DNA from: Paraburkholderia bryophila
Lineage (GTDB): Bacteria; Pseudomonadota; Gammaproteobacteria; Burkholderiales; Burkholderiaceae
DNA: 64,000 nt
Direction of reading: 5' to 3'
Assembly (NCBI RefSeq): GCF_003269035.1
Contig: NZ_QLTK01000001.1
Coordinates: forward strand, 310,001-374,000
The notes under the pieces are model-generated. The model did not search any database and was not told where the DNA came from. It saw only the letters and a program-made list of their open reading frames with translations. The position numbers and the translations under genes are program-made. Below are positions 27,072-35,475 of this stretch, one piece after another. How positions within the stretch are numbered: the first letter of the stretch is position 1; the number at the start of each line of letters is the position of its first letter.

Positions 27072-29342
27072 CTAGCGCTTCCATGCCGCTGCGACGTCAC
27101 CCATCGGCATCATCGCGAGCAACGCGTTGCCAACCCGTTCGATCACCGCCGGCCAGTCGCCCGGCCGCGCCTGACGGAACAGCCGCGCGCCCGGATACCA
27201 CGGGCTGTCGTCTCGTTCGAGCAACCAGCGCCAGTCGGGCGCGCGCGGCAACAGAATCCACACCGGCCGGCCGACCGCGCCCGCCAGATGCGCCACCGAC
27301 GTATCCACCGTAATCACCCCATCGAGCGCATCGATCAGCGCCGCGGTGTCCGCGAAGTCGGCAAGCGCGTCGTCGAAACACACGACGTCACTCGCCGCCA
27401 GCGCGGCGCGATCGCGTTCGCGCACCTGCGGTTGCAAGCTCACGAACGTCGCATCGAGCGCGAACAGCGGCGCGAGTTCGGCGAACGACAGCGAGCGGTT
27501 TTCGTCGTTGTTATGGCGAGGATTGCCGGACCACGCGAGGCCGATTTTCAGCCTGCGCGGCGTGGCGATGGCGTCGACACGGCGACGCCATGCATCGCGC
27601 CGCCGGGCATCGGCATGCAGATAAGCGGCCGGCGCGGGAATCGTGTCGAGCGTCGTACGGAAAGCGAGCGGCAGGCTCATCAACGGAACCTGAAAATCGA
27701 ACGGCGGTATCGCGTCGTCTTCGCTGACGATGCAACTCACGTCGCGCAACGACGCCAGCAGCGGCGCCAGTTCGCGCGGCGCCTGCAGGATCACCGTCGC
27801 GCCTTTCGCATGAACGAGGCTCGCATAGCGGCAGAATTGCAGCGTGTCGCCGTAACCCTGCTCCGCGTGCAGCAGCACGGTCTTGCCCGCGATCGGTTCG
27901 ACGCCGAGCCAGAGCGGACGGTCGGCGTGACGCCGGTGCAGCGCCACGTCGGTAGCGTGCCAGCGCGCTTCGTGCAGCGGCCAGCCGGCCTTCATGTCAC
28001 CCATCAGCAAGCGACAGTACGCCTCGGAGCGACGCGCCGCGCCATGATGCGGATCGCGTTCGCAGGCCTGCACGTACGCGCGCAGCGCGGCTTCGTGTTC
28101 GCCGATCTGCTGCAAGGCGACCGCGCGCGTGTAGAGATGCTGTGCGGATTCGGCGGGGGCGCAGGCGGCTTCTGCGTGACTGTCCATTGCCTCGTCGTAG
28201 CGCGAGAGCTGCTGCAACGTGACGGCGCGGTTGTACAGCAATTCCGGATGCGCACCGGTCAGCGCGAGCGCGCGGTCGTAGCCGTCCAGCGCCTCGTCGT
28301 AGCGGCCGAGCGCGCGCAGCGCTGCCGCGTGGTTGCGCAACGCGTCGATATGGTCGGGGGCGCGTTTGAGCGCTTCGCTATAGGCCTCGGCCGCTTCCTG
28401 ATGACGACCGAGCCCGAGCAATGCGTTGCCGCGTCCCACCCACGCCGTCGACTGCTCGCGATCGATGGCGAGCAACCGGTCGCAGCGTCGCAGCAGTTCC
28501 GCGTGCGCATGCAGCATGTCGAGCGCGACGCAGCTTGCGTAGAGCAGCGCCGTGTCGTCGGGTGCCAGTCGCAGGCCTTCGTCGAGGATCGTCAGCGCCT
28601 CGGCGGCACGCCCCAGTTCCGTCAACGCGATGCCCGTAGCCAGCAGCAACGCCGCACTACGGCCGCAAACCACCATCGCGAGGCGATATTGCCGCAACGC
28701 TTCGTCATGACGGCCGACTTCGCGCAGCGCGTGACCGCGCTCGGCGTGCGTGACGGCATCGTTGGCATCGAGCTTCAACGCGCGCTCCAGGCTGATCAAC
28801 GCATCGGCGGGCCGGCCCAGCGCGCGCAACGCGACGCCGCGGCGGCTCCACGCCTGCGCTTGCGCGGGCGCGCGTTGCAGCGACCGGTCGTAGGCCGCGA
28901 TCGCTCCGTCGAAACGTTCGAGACCCAGCAGCGCGTCGCCCACCGCCGTGTGAGCGGGCGGATGTGCCGGGTCCAGTTTCAACGCTTCGTCGAGCACGGC
29001 GAGGGCGTCGCGATAACGGCCCACGCCGACCAGCGCCGCGCCGTGATTCGTGTAGTTCCAGGCTTGCCGCAGGCCCGCGCGCATCGAGCGTGCGATCAGC
29101 GGCTCCGCGCGCGCCGCATCACCCTGACGCAGACAGACGAGTCCCAGCAGATGCAGCGCCTCGACGTTGTCGGGCGATAGTGTCAGCACGCCTTCGTACA
29201 GACACTGCGCTGCGCCGAGGTCGTTCTTCTCCAGCAGCGCGCGCGCATTGCGCAATGAATCGGCGATCGCCACCTGCATGGCACCCGCGCTCGCCACCAG
29301 CGCGAACGGAGAGGCGGCGTCTTGCGCCTGATGCCGGTTCAC
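27072..29342 (-). CDS. TPR protein with C-terminal GT-B glycosyltransferase-like domain (third of three)
   Basis: 756 residues from a GTG at 29342 whose GTGA overlaps the preceding stop and which has AAGGGAG seven bases upstream; an ATG at 29279 is the alternative. The longer open frame upstream is the out-of-frame shadow of the previous gene. Residues about 30-460 hold a dozen tetratricopeptide units (ALHLLGLVCLRQGDAARAEPLI, AWNYTNHGAALVGVGRYRDAL and so on). The C-terminal about 280 residues have GT9/OGT-like blocks: LLHAEQGYGDTLQFCRYA, IGLAWSGNPRHNNDENRS, VDTSVAHLAGAVGRPVWILLP, RDDSPWYPGARLFRQ. It has no signal peptide, so it is cytoplasmic. It lies just upstream of the exoprotein gene, which suggests glycosylation of that protein before export, as HMW1C does for HMW1. 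This is inference. Confidence 0.82.
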   Translation of the reverse strand: MNRHQAQDAASPFALVASAGAMQVAIADSLRNARALLEKNDLGAAQCLYEGVLTLSPDNVEALHLLGLVCLRQGDAARAEPLIARSMRAGLRQAWNYTNHGAALVGVGRYRDALAVLDEALKLDPAHPPAHTAVGDALLGLERFDGAIAAYDRSLQRAPAQAQAWSRRGVALRALGRPADALISLERALKLDANDAVTHAERGHALREVGRHDEALRQYRLAMVVCGRSAALLLATGIALTELGRAAEALTILDEGLRLAPDDTALLYASCVALDMLHAHAELLRRCDRLLAIDREQSTAWVGRGNALLGLGRHQEAAEAYSEALKRAPDHIDALRNHAAALRALGRYDEALDGYDRALALTGAHPELLYNRAVTLQQLSRYDEAMDSHAEAACAPAESAQHLYTRAVALQQIGEHEAALRAYVQACERDPHHGAARRSEAYCRLLMGDMKAGWPLHEARWHATDVALHRRHADRPLWLGVEPIAGKTVLLHAEQGYGDTLQFCRYASLVHAKGATVILQAPRELAPLLASLRDVSCIVSEDDAIPPFDFQVPLMSLPLAFRTTLDTIPAPAAYLHADARRRDAWRRRVDAIATPRRLKIGLAWSGNPRHNNDENRSLSFAELAPLFALDATFVSLQPQVRERDRAALAASDVVCFDDALADFADTAALIDALDGVITVDTSVAHLAGAVGRPVWILLPRAPDWRWLLERDDSPWYPGARLFRQARPGDWPAVIERVGNALLAMMPMGDVAAAWKR

Positions 29343-31603
29343 CGGTGCGCTCCCTTCACGAGCGCCGGCAACGCCGCCTTCACGGCTTCGACAACCGGCG
29401 CCCAGTTCCCCGCCTCGGCCTGACGGAACAGCCGCGCGCCCGGATACCACGGATTGTCGTCGCGATCGAGCATCCAGCGGAAGTCCGGCGTATGCGGCAA
29501 CAAAACCGCAAGCGGACGCCCCAACGCGCCCGCAAGATGCGCAACCGACGTATCGACACTCACCACGCAATCCATCAGCGCGGTCAGCGCGGCCGTGTCG
29601 GCGAAATCCTCGATCTGATCGCCGACGTGACGGAGCGCACTCGCGGCGAGCACTGCCTGGTCTTCGTCGCGCACTATCTTTTGCAGGCTGATCCAGTCGA
29701 ATGCGTCGTCGAGTAGCGGCAGCAGATCGGCGAGCGGCATCGAGCGATTGCGGTCGTTCAGATGCAGCGGATTGCCCGACCACACGAGTCCGATACGCGG
29801 CCGTTGCGTCCGTTGCGACACACCCAGCCGCCCGGCCCAACGCGCGATGTGCGTGGGATCGGCCGACAGATACGGCACCTCGGCGGGAATCGACGCCGGT
29901 TCGGTGCGGAACTCGAGCGGCAGACTCAGCAACGGACAATGCAGATCGAACGGCGGCAATGGCCCGCCGCGCGCGACCAATGCGTCGACACCGCGGAGGC
30001 TCGCCAGTAGCCCGGTCAACTCGCGCTGCACTTCGAGCACGACCGTTGCACCGAGCGCCTTCACGAGCGGCACATAGCGGCAGAATTGCAGCGTGTCGCC
30101 GAGGCCCTGCTCGGCATACAGCAGGATCGTGCGGCCCGCGAGCGGCATGCCGTGAGTCCATCTCGGCTGCACGAACTCGCGGCGGCTGCCGTCGAGTTGC
30201 GCGTCGCGCCAGCGCCATTCGTATTCGCTCCAGCCGGCCTCGAAATCGCCGATCGACAGACACAGAAACGCGCGCATGCAGTGGGCGAGCACGTAGTCCG
30301 GATCGATTTCGATAGCCTGCGCGTAAGCCGCTTTCGCTTCCTCATGACGCCGCAAGGAACGCAGCGCATTGCCGGTGTGAAAATGCGCGAGCTTGTCGCG
30401 CGGTGTTGCTTGCAGCACGCGCGCGAAATCGCCGAGCGCGTACTCGAAACGGTGAGTTTCGAGCGACACGCGCCCGCGCGTGAACCATGCGGGCACGTAA
30501 TCCGGTTCGAGCGCGAGTGCGCGTTCGCACGCCTGCCGCGCGTCTTCGTAACGCTTGATGCCGATCAGCGCGCTGGCGTAATTGCACAACACGCCGAGGC
30601 TGTCCGGTTCGATGTCGAGAGAGCGCGCGTAGCTCTGCGCGCCGTCGCCGTCGCGGCCCAGATGACAGGCCGCGTTGCCCCGGTTCGCGTGCGCCTTGGC
30701 GTGATTCGGCTCGATGGCGAGCACGCGGTCGCAACGCGCCATGGTTTCCCGATGCCGCCCAAGCTGTTCCAGCGCGACGGAACTGTTGTAGATCGCATCC
30801 ACGAAACTCGGACTCGCCGCGATCGCCGCGTTGAAATCGGCGAGCGCGTTGCCGGGTTCGTGCAGATCGAGAAACGCGACGCCTCTCAGGAACAGCACCT
30901 CCGCACTGCCCGGCACGAGCGACAACGCCAGACCGTAGTTATCCGTCGCGTGCTGGAAACGGCCCAGCTCGCGCAACACACGTCCACGTTCGCGCAATAC
31001 GTCGAAGGAGCGGCCCGCTAGCGACAACGCGCGGTCGCAGCAGACCAGCGCGTCGGCGCAACGCCCCAGCGCGCGCAGCGATTCGCTGCGCTTGAGCAGC
31101 GCCTCGGCGAAACCGGGATTGATGTCGAGCAGACGGTCGTACGCGGCGAGCGCATCGTCGTGACGGCCGAGTTGCGCGAGCAGACCCGCGCGCTGAAACA
31201 GCGCGCGTTGATGGCCGGGATTGAGCGCGAGCGCTTCGTCGAGCCGCGCCAGCGCGTCTTGCGTCCGCCCGAGACCCAGCAGCACGGCCGAGTGATTGGC
31301 GAGCGCCAGCGCGACCGGCTGCCGTTCGATCGAGCGGCTCATCAACGCATCGGCTTCCTCTAGCCGTCCCTGCTGGAAACGCACCGCGCCGAGCAGATGC
31401 AGCGCTTCCGCATGCGCGGGGTCGAGCATCAGCAACTCGGCGTACGCGGCTTCCGCCTTGTCGAGGCCGCCCCCGGTGTGCGCCTTGCGCGCCCGTTGCA
31501 ACAGACGGTCGAGCTGCGCGGCGTCGGGCTTCGGGACCTCGTCTCGCGCCCGCGCGGCATCTGTCTGGATCGCGAGCGTCGTCCCTTCCCCATTCGATGT
31601 CAT
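29339..31603 (-). CDS. TPR protein with C-terminal GT-B glycosyltransferase-like domain (second of three)
   Basis: 754 residues from the ATG at 31603, with AGGGG ten bases upstream. Its architecture equals that of its two neighbours: TPR units (about 40-465, for example LHLLGAVRFQQGRLEEADALMSRS) and a GT-B-like C-terminus with LLYAEQGLGDTLQFCRYV, IGLVWSGNPLHLNDRNRS, VDTSVAHLAGALGRPLAVLLPHTPDFRWML and NPWYPGARLFRQ. It is clearly a paralogue made by tandem duplication, but divergent enough to have different acceptors or sugar donors. It begins 50 bp after the first paralogue and overlaps the third by 4 bp, so the three are one transcription unit. Confidence 0.85.
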   Translation of the reverse strand: MTSNGEGTTLAIQTDAARARDEVPKPDAAQLDRLLQRARKAHTGGGLDKAEAAYAELLMLDPAHAEALHLLGAVRFQQGRLEEADALMSRSIERQPVALALANHSAVLLGLGRTQDALARLDEALALNPGHQRALFQRAGLLAQLGRHDDALAAYDRLLDINPGFAEALLKRSESLRALGRCADALVCCDRALSLAGRSFDVLRERGRVLRELGRFQHATDNYGLALSLVPGSAEVLFLRGVAFLDLHEPGNALADFNAAIAASPSFVDAIYNSSVALEQLGRHRETMARCDRVLAIEPNHAKAHANRGNAACHLGRDGDGAQSYARSLDIEPDSLGVLCNYASALIGIKRYEDARQACERALALEPDYVPAWFTRGRVSLETHRFEYALGDFARVLQATPRDKLAHFHTGNALRSLRRHEEAKAAYAQAIEIDPDYVLAHCMRAFLCLSIGDFEAGWSEYEWRWRDAQLDGSRREFVQPRWTHGMPLAGRTILLYAEQGLGDTLQFCRYVPLVKALGATVVLEVQRELTGLLASLRGVDALVARGGPLPPFDLHCPLLSLPLEFRTEPASIPAEVPYLSADPTHIARWAGRLGVSQRTQRPRIGLVWSGNPLHLNDRNRSMPLADLLPLLDDAFDWISLQKIVRDEDQAVLAASALRHVGDQIEDFADTAALTALMDCVVSVDTSVAHLAGALGRPLAVLLPHTPDFRWMLDRDDNPWYPGARLFRQAEAGNWAPVVEAVKAALPALVKGAHR

Positions 31604-31653
31604 GTGTTTCAGCCCCTGTTGCCGCGCTCGCGCCCGGCGTTTTTCAGTCGAGT

Positions 31654-33882
31654 TCAGTCTGCCGCGTCCGGCCGGCCGATGGCCGCCTTGACCGCTTCGA
31701 TCACGCCGCCCCATTGTCCCGGCGTGCCTTGCCGGAACAGCCGCGCGTCGGGATACCAGGGACTGTCCGCGCGTTCGCGCAGCCAGCGCCATTCGGCCGG
31801 GTCCGCCAACAGCACCCAGACCGGCTGACCCAGCGCGCCGGTCAGATGCGCGACGGCCGAGTCGACGGAGATCACCAGATCGAGCGAATAGATCAGCGCC
31901 GCGGTGTCGGCGAAATCGTCGAGTTCATCGTCGAGTCGAATGATCGGCGAGTCGCCGAGCCATGCCTCGTCCTGCTCGCGCACGGTCTTTTGCAGACTGA
32001 TCCAGTCGACGTCCAGCGCGAACAGCGGCGCGAGCTGCGCGAAATCGATCGAACGGTGGTGGTCGTTGCGGTGCTCGGGATTGCCGGCCCATGCCAGCCC
32101 GATGCGCGGACGACGTCCGTTGCCGAGCCGTTCGGCGAATTGCCGGGCGCGCTCAGGGTCCGCCTGCAGATACGGCGTGTGACGGGGAATGCTCGCCAGT
32201 TCCGTGCGCAACGCAAACGGCAGGCTGAGCAGCGGACACTGATAGTCGAAGGCCGGCAGCGGCTCGCCTCGCGCGAGCACTTGCGCAGGGCCCGGTAACG
32301 TCGTCATCAGCTTGCGCAAGGCCGGCTGTACTTCGAGCACCACGCGCGCGCCCAACGCCGCCAGTTGCGGCGCGTAGCGGCAAAACTGCAACGTATCGCC
32401 GAAGCCCTGTTCCGCGTGAATCAGGATCGTCTTGCCGTCGAGCGGCTCGTCGCCACGCCACAACGGTTGCGCAAACGGGCGATAGTGCCGCGCCAGTTCG
32501 GCGTCACGCAAACGCCATTCGTAGCCGGCCCAGCCTCGTGCGAAGTCGCCTTGCGCGAGATACAGCGAGGCCCGCGCGAAATGCGCGTCGACGTAGTCGG
32601 TCTTCAGTTCGATCGCCCGGTCGTAAGCGGCCTGCGCTGCGTCGTGGCGTCCGGCGTCGTAGTGGAGATTGCCGCGATTGAAAAAGTGGGTGGCGTGATC
32701 CGGTCTGATCTGCATCGCCGTGTCGAGCGCGCTCATTGCTTCGTCGTAACGATGCAGATCCTGCAGCACGTTGCTGCGGTTGGTCCACGCTTCGCCGAAG
32801 CGGTCATCGAGCGCGAGTGCTGCGTCGTAGCTGGCGAGTGCTTCGTCGTAGCGCTTCAGATAGCGCAATGCCGTGCCGCGGTTGCAGTGAATCTCGGCCG
32901 CGCCGGGGTTCAGCGTCAACGCAAGGTCGTAGTTCGACAGCGCCGCGTCGTAGCGCTTCAATTGCAGCATCGCATTGGCGCGGCAGGTCAACGCGCGCGC
33001 ATGGTGCGGGTCCAATGCGAGCACTCGTGCACAACGGGCGATCGCTTCTTCGGATCGCCCGAGACGGTCGAGCGCGACCGCGCTGTTGTAGAGCGCCTCG
33101 ATCATGCCGGGCTCGGCGGCGATGGCTTCGTTGAAGGCCGCGAGCGCTTCGTTCAGCCGGCCGAGGTCCACCAGACACAGGCCGCGCATCGACAGCATCA
33201 CGGCATTGCCGGGCTGGCTCGCAAGCGCACGCTCGAAGCTTTGCAGCGCTTCGGCGGTACGCTGCAATTCGCGCAGAACCAGGCCACGGTTGAACCACGA
33301 TTCGAACGACGCAGGATCGACGACCAGCGCGCGGTCGTACGTGTCGAGCGCTTCCTCGCGCCGCCCCAACGCGCGCAACGCGCCGCCGCGATTGCACAAT
33401 GCGTCGAGCACGAGCGGCGAGATCGACAGTACGCGGTCGAACGCGTCGAGCGCCGCCGCATGGCGACGCAGCGTCGTCAATGTATTGCCCTTGCGTACCA
33501 GCGTCTGGATGTCGAGCGGATCGAGCCGCAGCGCGGCGTCGAACTGCGCGAGGCCGGCGTCGGCGCGTCCGGATTCGGCCAGCACCGCGCCGAGATCGGA
33601 CAACGCGCGCGCGGTAGGCGTCAACGCAATCGATTGGCGCAGCAACGACTCGGCGTCGGCTACCGCGCCGCGCTGGTAATGCAGCACGCCGTAGAGATGC
33701 AACAGCTCGGAGTTGTCGGGGTCGCTCGCGAGGAGCGTTTCATACTCGCGCGCCGCTTCGTCGAAGCGCCCTGTCGCATGCCAATCCCTCGCACGCGATA
33801 AATTCGCCACGCCGCGCCGCGCGGCCGACGCGTCTCCGCCCAGCGCACCCGCTCGCGTGTCTCGTGAGTATCCCGCCTCCAC
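31654..33882 (-). CDS. TPR protein with C-terminal GT-B glycosyltransferase-like domain (first of three)
   Basis: 742 residues from a GTG at 33882 that has GAGGGGG five bases upstream; an in-frame TTG at 33924 would add 14 residues but has no such site. TPR units span about 25-470 (LLHLYGVLHYQRGAVADAESLLRQS, AWTNRSNVLQDLHRYDEAMSAL). The C-terminal domain has ILIHAEQGFGDTLQFCRYA, IGLAWAGNPEHRNDHHRS, ISVDSAVAHLTGALGQPVWVLLADPAEWRWL and SPWYPDARLFRQ. It is the first gene of an operon of three paralogues that probably runs into the exoprotein gene. The locus motif lies 108 bp upstream of this GTG. Catalytic activity is unproven; TPRs may bind the long exoprotein substrate. Confidence 0.84.
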   Translation of the reverse strand: MEAGYSRDTRAGALGGDASAARRGVANLSRARDWHATGRFDEAAREYETLLASDPDNSELLHLYGVLHYQRGAVADAESLLRQSIALTPTARALSDLGAVLAESGRADAGLAQFDAALRLDPLDIQTLVRKGNTLTTLRRHAAALDAFDRVLSISPLVLDALCNRGGALRALGRREEALDTYDRALVVDPASFESWFNRGLVLRELQRTAEALQSFERALASQPGNAVMLSMRGLCLVDLGRLNEALAAFNEAIAAEPGMIEALYNSAVALDRLGRSEEAIARCARVLALDPHHARALTCRANAMLQLKRYDAALSNYDLALTLNPGAAEIHCNRGTALRYLKRYDEALASYDAALALDDRFGEAWTNRSNVLQDLHRYDEAMSALDTAMQIRPDHATHFFNRGNLHYDAGRHDAAQAAYDRAIELKTDYVDAHFARASLYLAQGDFARGWAGYEWRLRDAELARHYRPFAQPLWRGDEPLDGKTILIHAEQGFGDTLQFCRYAPQLAALGARVVLEVQPALRKLMTTLPGPAQVLARGEPLPAFDYQCPLLSLPFALRTELASIPRHTPYLQADPERARQFAERLGNGRRPRIGLAWAGNPEHRNDHHRSIDFAQLAPLFALDVDWISLQKTVREQDEAWLGDSPIIRLDDELDDFADTAALIYSLDLVISVDSAVAHLTGALGQPVWVLLADPAEWRWLRERADSPWYPDARLFRQGTPGQWGGVIEAVKAAIGRPDAAD

Positions 33883-33989
33883 GTTCGCCCCCTCGTCATG
33901 TTGCGCCAAGCGCCGCCGCTTCAATCGTGTGACACGATCTTTGAAAGTGGCTGCTTCATACCGAGACTAGGGACGGGCGATAACAGGCG

Positions 33990-34014
33990 TATGACGAAAG
34001 TTACGGAACATTTC
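33990..34014 (-). promoter_or_regulatory. Locus motif upstream of the TPR-glycosyltransferase operon
   Basis: On the gene strand it reads GGAAATGTTCCGTAAC then TTTCGTCAT. It matches the pstS-like copy at AAATGTTCCGTA exactly, with a degenerate second arm (AACTTT for ACCATT). It ends 108 bp before the GTG at 33882, almost the same distance as before pstS-like (110 bp). The first part, GGAA-ATG-TTCC, is itself a small dyad. Confidence 0.6.
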
Positions 34015-34138
34015 CTCGACTATGCGAATCGCATTGAATCGGGCGAAATGCGGCTGCGCGCGGCTGCACGCAACTGAGACGCGACCGCAATGTGTCTGCG
34101 GTGCGACACTGAACCGAGAACGGCCTCTAACGCACGCC

Positions 34139-34801
34139 TCATTGCCCGATCGGAATCATCCGCACGAATTCGACCGGCGGACTGCCGAGCGCGACGGTGA
34201 ACTTGAGCCCGCGCGGCAACGGCATGCCGAGCGACGTGATGTTGCTGATGCCGTGTTGCGACAGAAAGCGCGTGTACGCCGCCTCGACGGCGGGTTGGCT
34301 GGAGGTCCAGCCGTCCGGCGCGATCCATACCGCCAGTTGCATCGAGCGCGCGTTGTCGCTGACGACAATGCGCGCGAACCGATCCATGTGCTGCAGCGCG
34401 TCGTCGAGATCGGCGAGCGAACCGAGCGGCTGTGAAGCGCTGCGTGTGAGTTCGCGGCCCTTCAACTGATAGCGCACCACCTGCACCTGGGTCGGCCCGC
34501 TGCCGATGCCGAGGTGCCGAACCAGTACGAGTTCATTGGGCCGGATTCGCAAGGGCGGTCCGAAGACCTCGTCGGCGGTGACGAGGTTCAGCAGGTCGTA
34601 TTGCATCTGCGAGAAGTAGCGGCCGATCAGCCGCGTCTGGCCGAGGTTCGCGACGATATCGTCGCGTCCTCGAATTGTCGCGTCGAGGCCGCGCCACGAC
34701 AGCAGCGCGATCACGGCGAGCAGCGTGATCGCGACCAGCATCTCGATCAGCGTAAAGCCCTTCGCTCGCGGCGCGCCGCGCGGATTAGTGGCGCGCTTCA
34801 T
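34139..34801 (-). CDS. gspJ: Type II secretion minor pseudopilin GspJ
   Basis: 220 residues. Short basic leader, cleavage after G15 (RAKG-FTLIE, Glu at +5), hydrophobic helix 16-36, then the GspJ-type periplasmic domain (RGLDATIRGRDDIVANLGQTRLIGRYFSQMQYDL...RIRPNELVLVRH, WTSSQPAVEAAYTRFL). It overlaps the end of gspI by 17 bp, so the two are translated from one transcript. With GspI and GspK it forms the pseudopilus tip complex; GspK is encoded 30 kb away on the other strand. No further gsp gene follows. Confidence 0.88.
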   Translation of the reverse strand: MKRATNPRGAPRAKGFTLIEMLVAITLLAVIALLSWRGLDATIRGRDDIVANLGQTRLIGRYFSQMQYDLLNLVTADEVFGPPLRIRPNELVLVRHLGIGSGPTQVQVVRYQLKGRELTRSASQPLGSLADLDDALQHMDRFARIVVSDNARSMQLAVWIAPDGWTSSQPAVEAAYTRFLSQHGISNITSLGMPLPRGLKFTVALGSPPVEFVRMIPIGQ

Positions 34802-35231
34802 CCTGCACCACGGTCACGACTTCGGCGAGCACGCTGCGGCTCGACGCGGACGGCAACACGCTGACCGTCACCTGACGCACCAGCGGGCTTTCGAAGGCCG
34901 TCACCACCTGACGGCAGACGAACGGATACGGGCCCTGCGGGCAGGCGAAGGTGCTGCGTCCCACGGGCGGCCAGGCGGAGGAGATGCGGATAGCGGCCAA
35001 TGCATTGTCGGCGCTCCACAGCGCGAGCAAACGGGCGCGCGCGCTGTCGGTATCCGTCGCGAGCGAGCCGATCGCGCGCAGCACCGCGCCCAGCGCAATG
35101 GCGACGATCGCGAGCGCGATCAGCACTTCGATGAGCGTGAAGCCAGCGGACGCGCCGGTCGTTGCGCGCGCACACATCGGCCGCGTCCATGGCCAGGCGG
35201 CAGGCGCGTGCCCTATGGGACGGACACTCAT
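34785..35231 (-). CDS. gspI: Type II secretion minor pseudopilin GspI
   Basis: 148 residues from the ATG at 35231, with GGGGAA six bases upstream; an internal ATG at 35177 would give a more typical leader. Cleavage after G30 (ASAG-FTLIEVLIALAIVAIALGAVL, Glu at +5). The periplasmic part has the GspI pattern of a short alpha/beta domain with two Cys (FACPQGPYPFVCRQ) and a terminal SVLPSASSRSVLAEVVTVV strand. It is the first gene of the gspIJ unit and the locus motif lies upstream. Its product nucleates the tip with GspJ and GspK. Confidence 0.87.
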   Translation of the reverse strand: MSVRPIGHAPAAWPWTRPMCARATTGASAGFTLIEVLIALAIVAIALGAVLRAIGSLATDTDSARARLLALWSADNALAAIRISSAWPPVGRSTFACPQGPYPFVCRQVVTAFESPLVRQVTVSVLPSASSRSVLAEVVTVVQDEARH

Positions 35232-35408
35232 CGGATTCCCCGCGGAAGAAACGATCGGAACAGACGATCAGGTCGGCTCCCGCCGCGTCGTCGGATGGCT
35301 CAAGCGCTCAAGCGCAGCCGACTGCGCGGCGACGCCGCATTCGCATCGCACAGCGCGGTTGAGACGGGAAGCAGTCCGCTGACGGTAACGGCCGCCTGTG
35401 GCATCGGT

Positions 35409-35432
35409 GTGTCGAATGGTACGGACCATTTT
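35409..35432 (-). promoter_or_regulatory. Locus motif upstream of gspI
   Basis: On the gspI strand it reads AAATGGTCCGTACCATTCG followed by ACAC. The dyad AATGGT-CCGT-ACCATT (35415-35430) has perfect 6-bp arms, the most symmetric copy found. It lies 177 bp upstream of the gspI ATG and points toward it. Confidence 0.65.
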
Positions 35433-35475
35433 TTGCGCGGAGGCGGCGGGGGTTATTGCTGGTTGCAACGCGCGC

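Noticed and set aside
29343..30263. N-terminal extension of the third TPR-glycosyltransferase
   Set aside because: The open frame continues upstream, but it is the out-of-frame shadow of the preceding paralogue; the GTGA overlap at 29339-29342 with a good ribosome site marks the real start.
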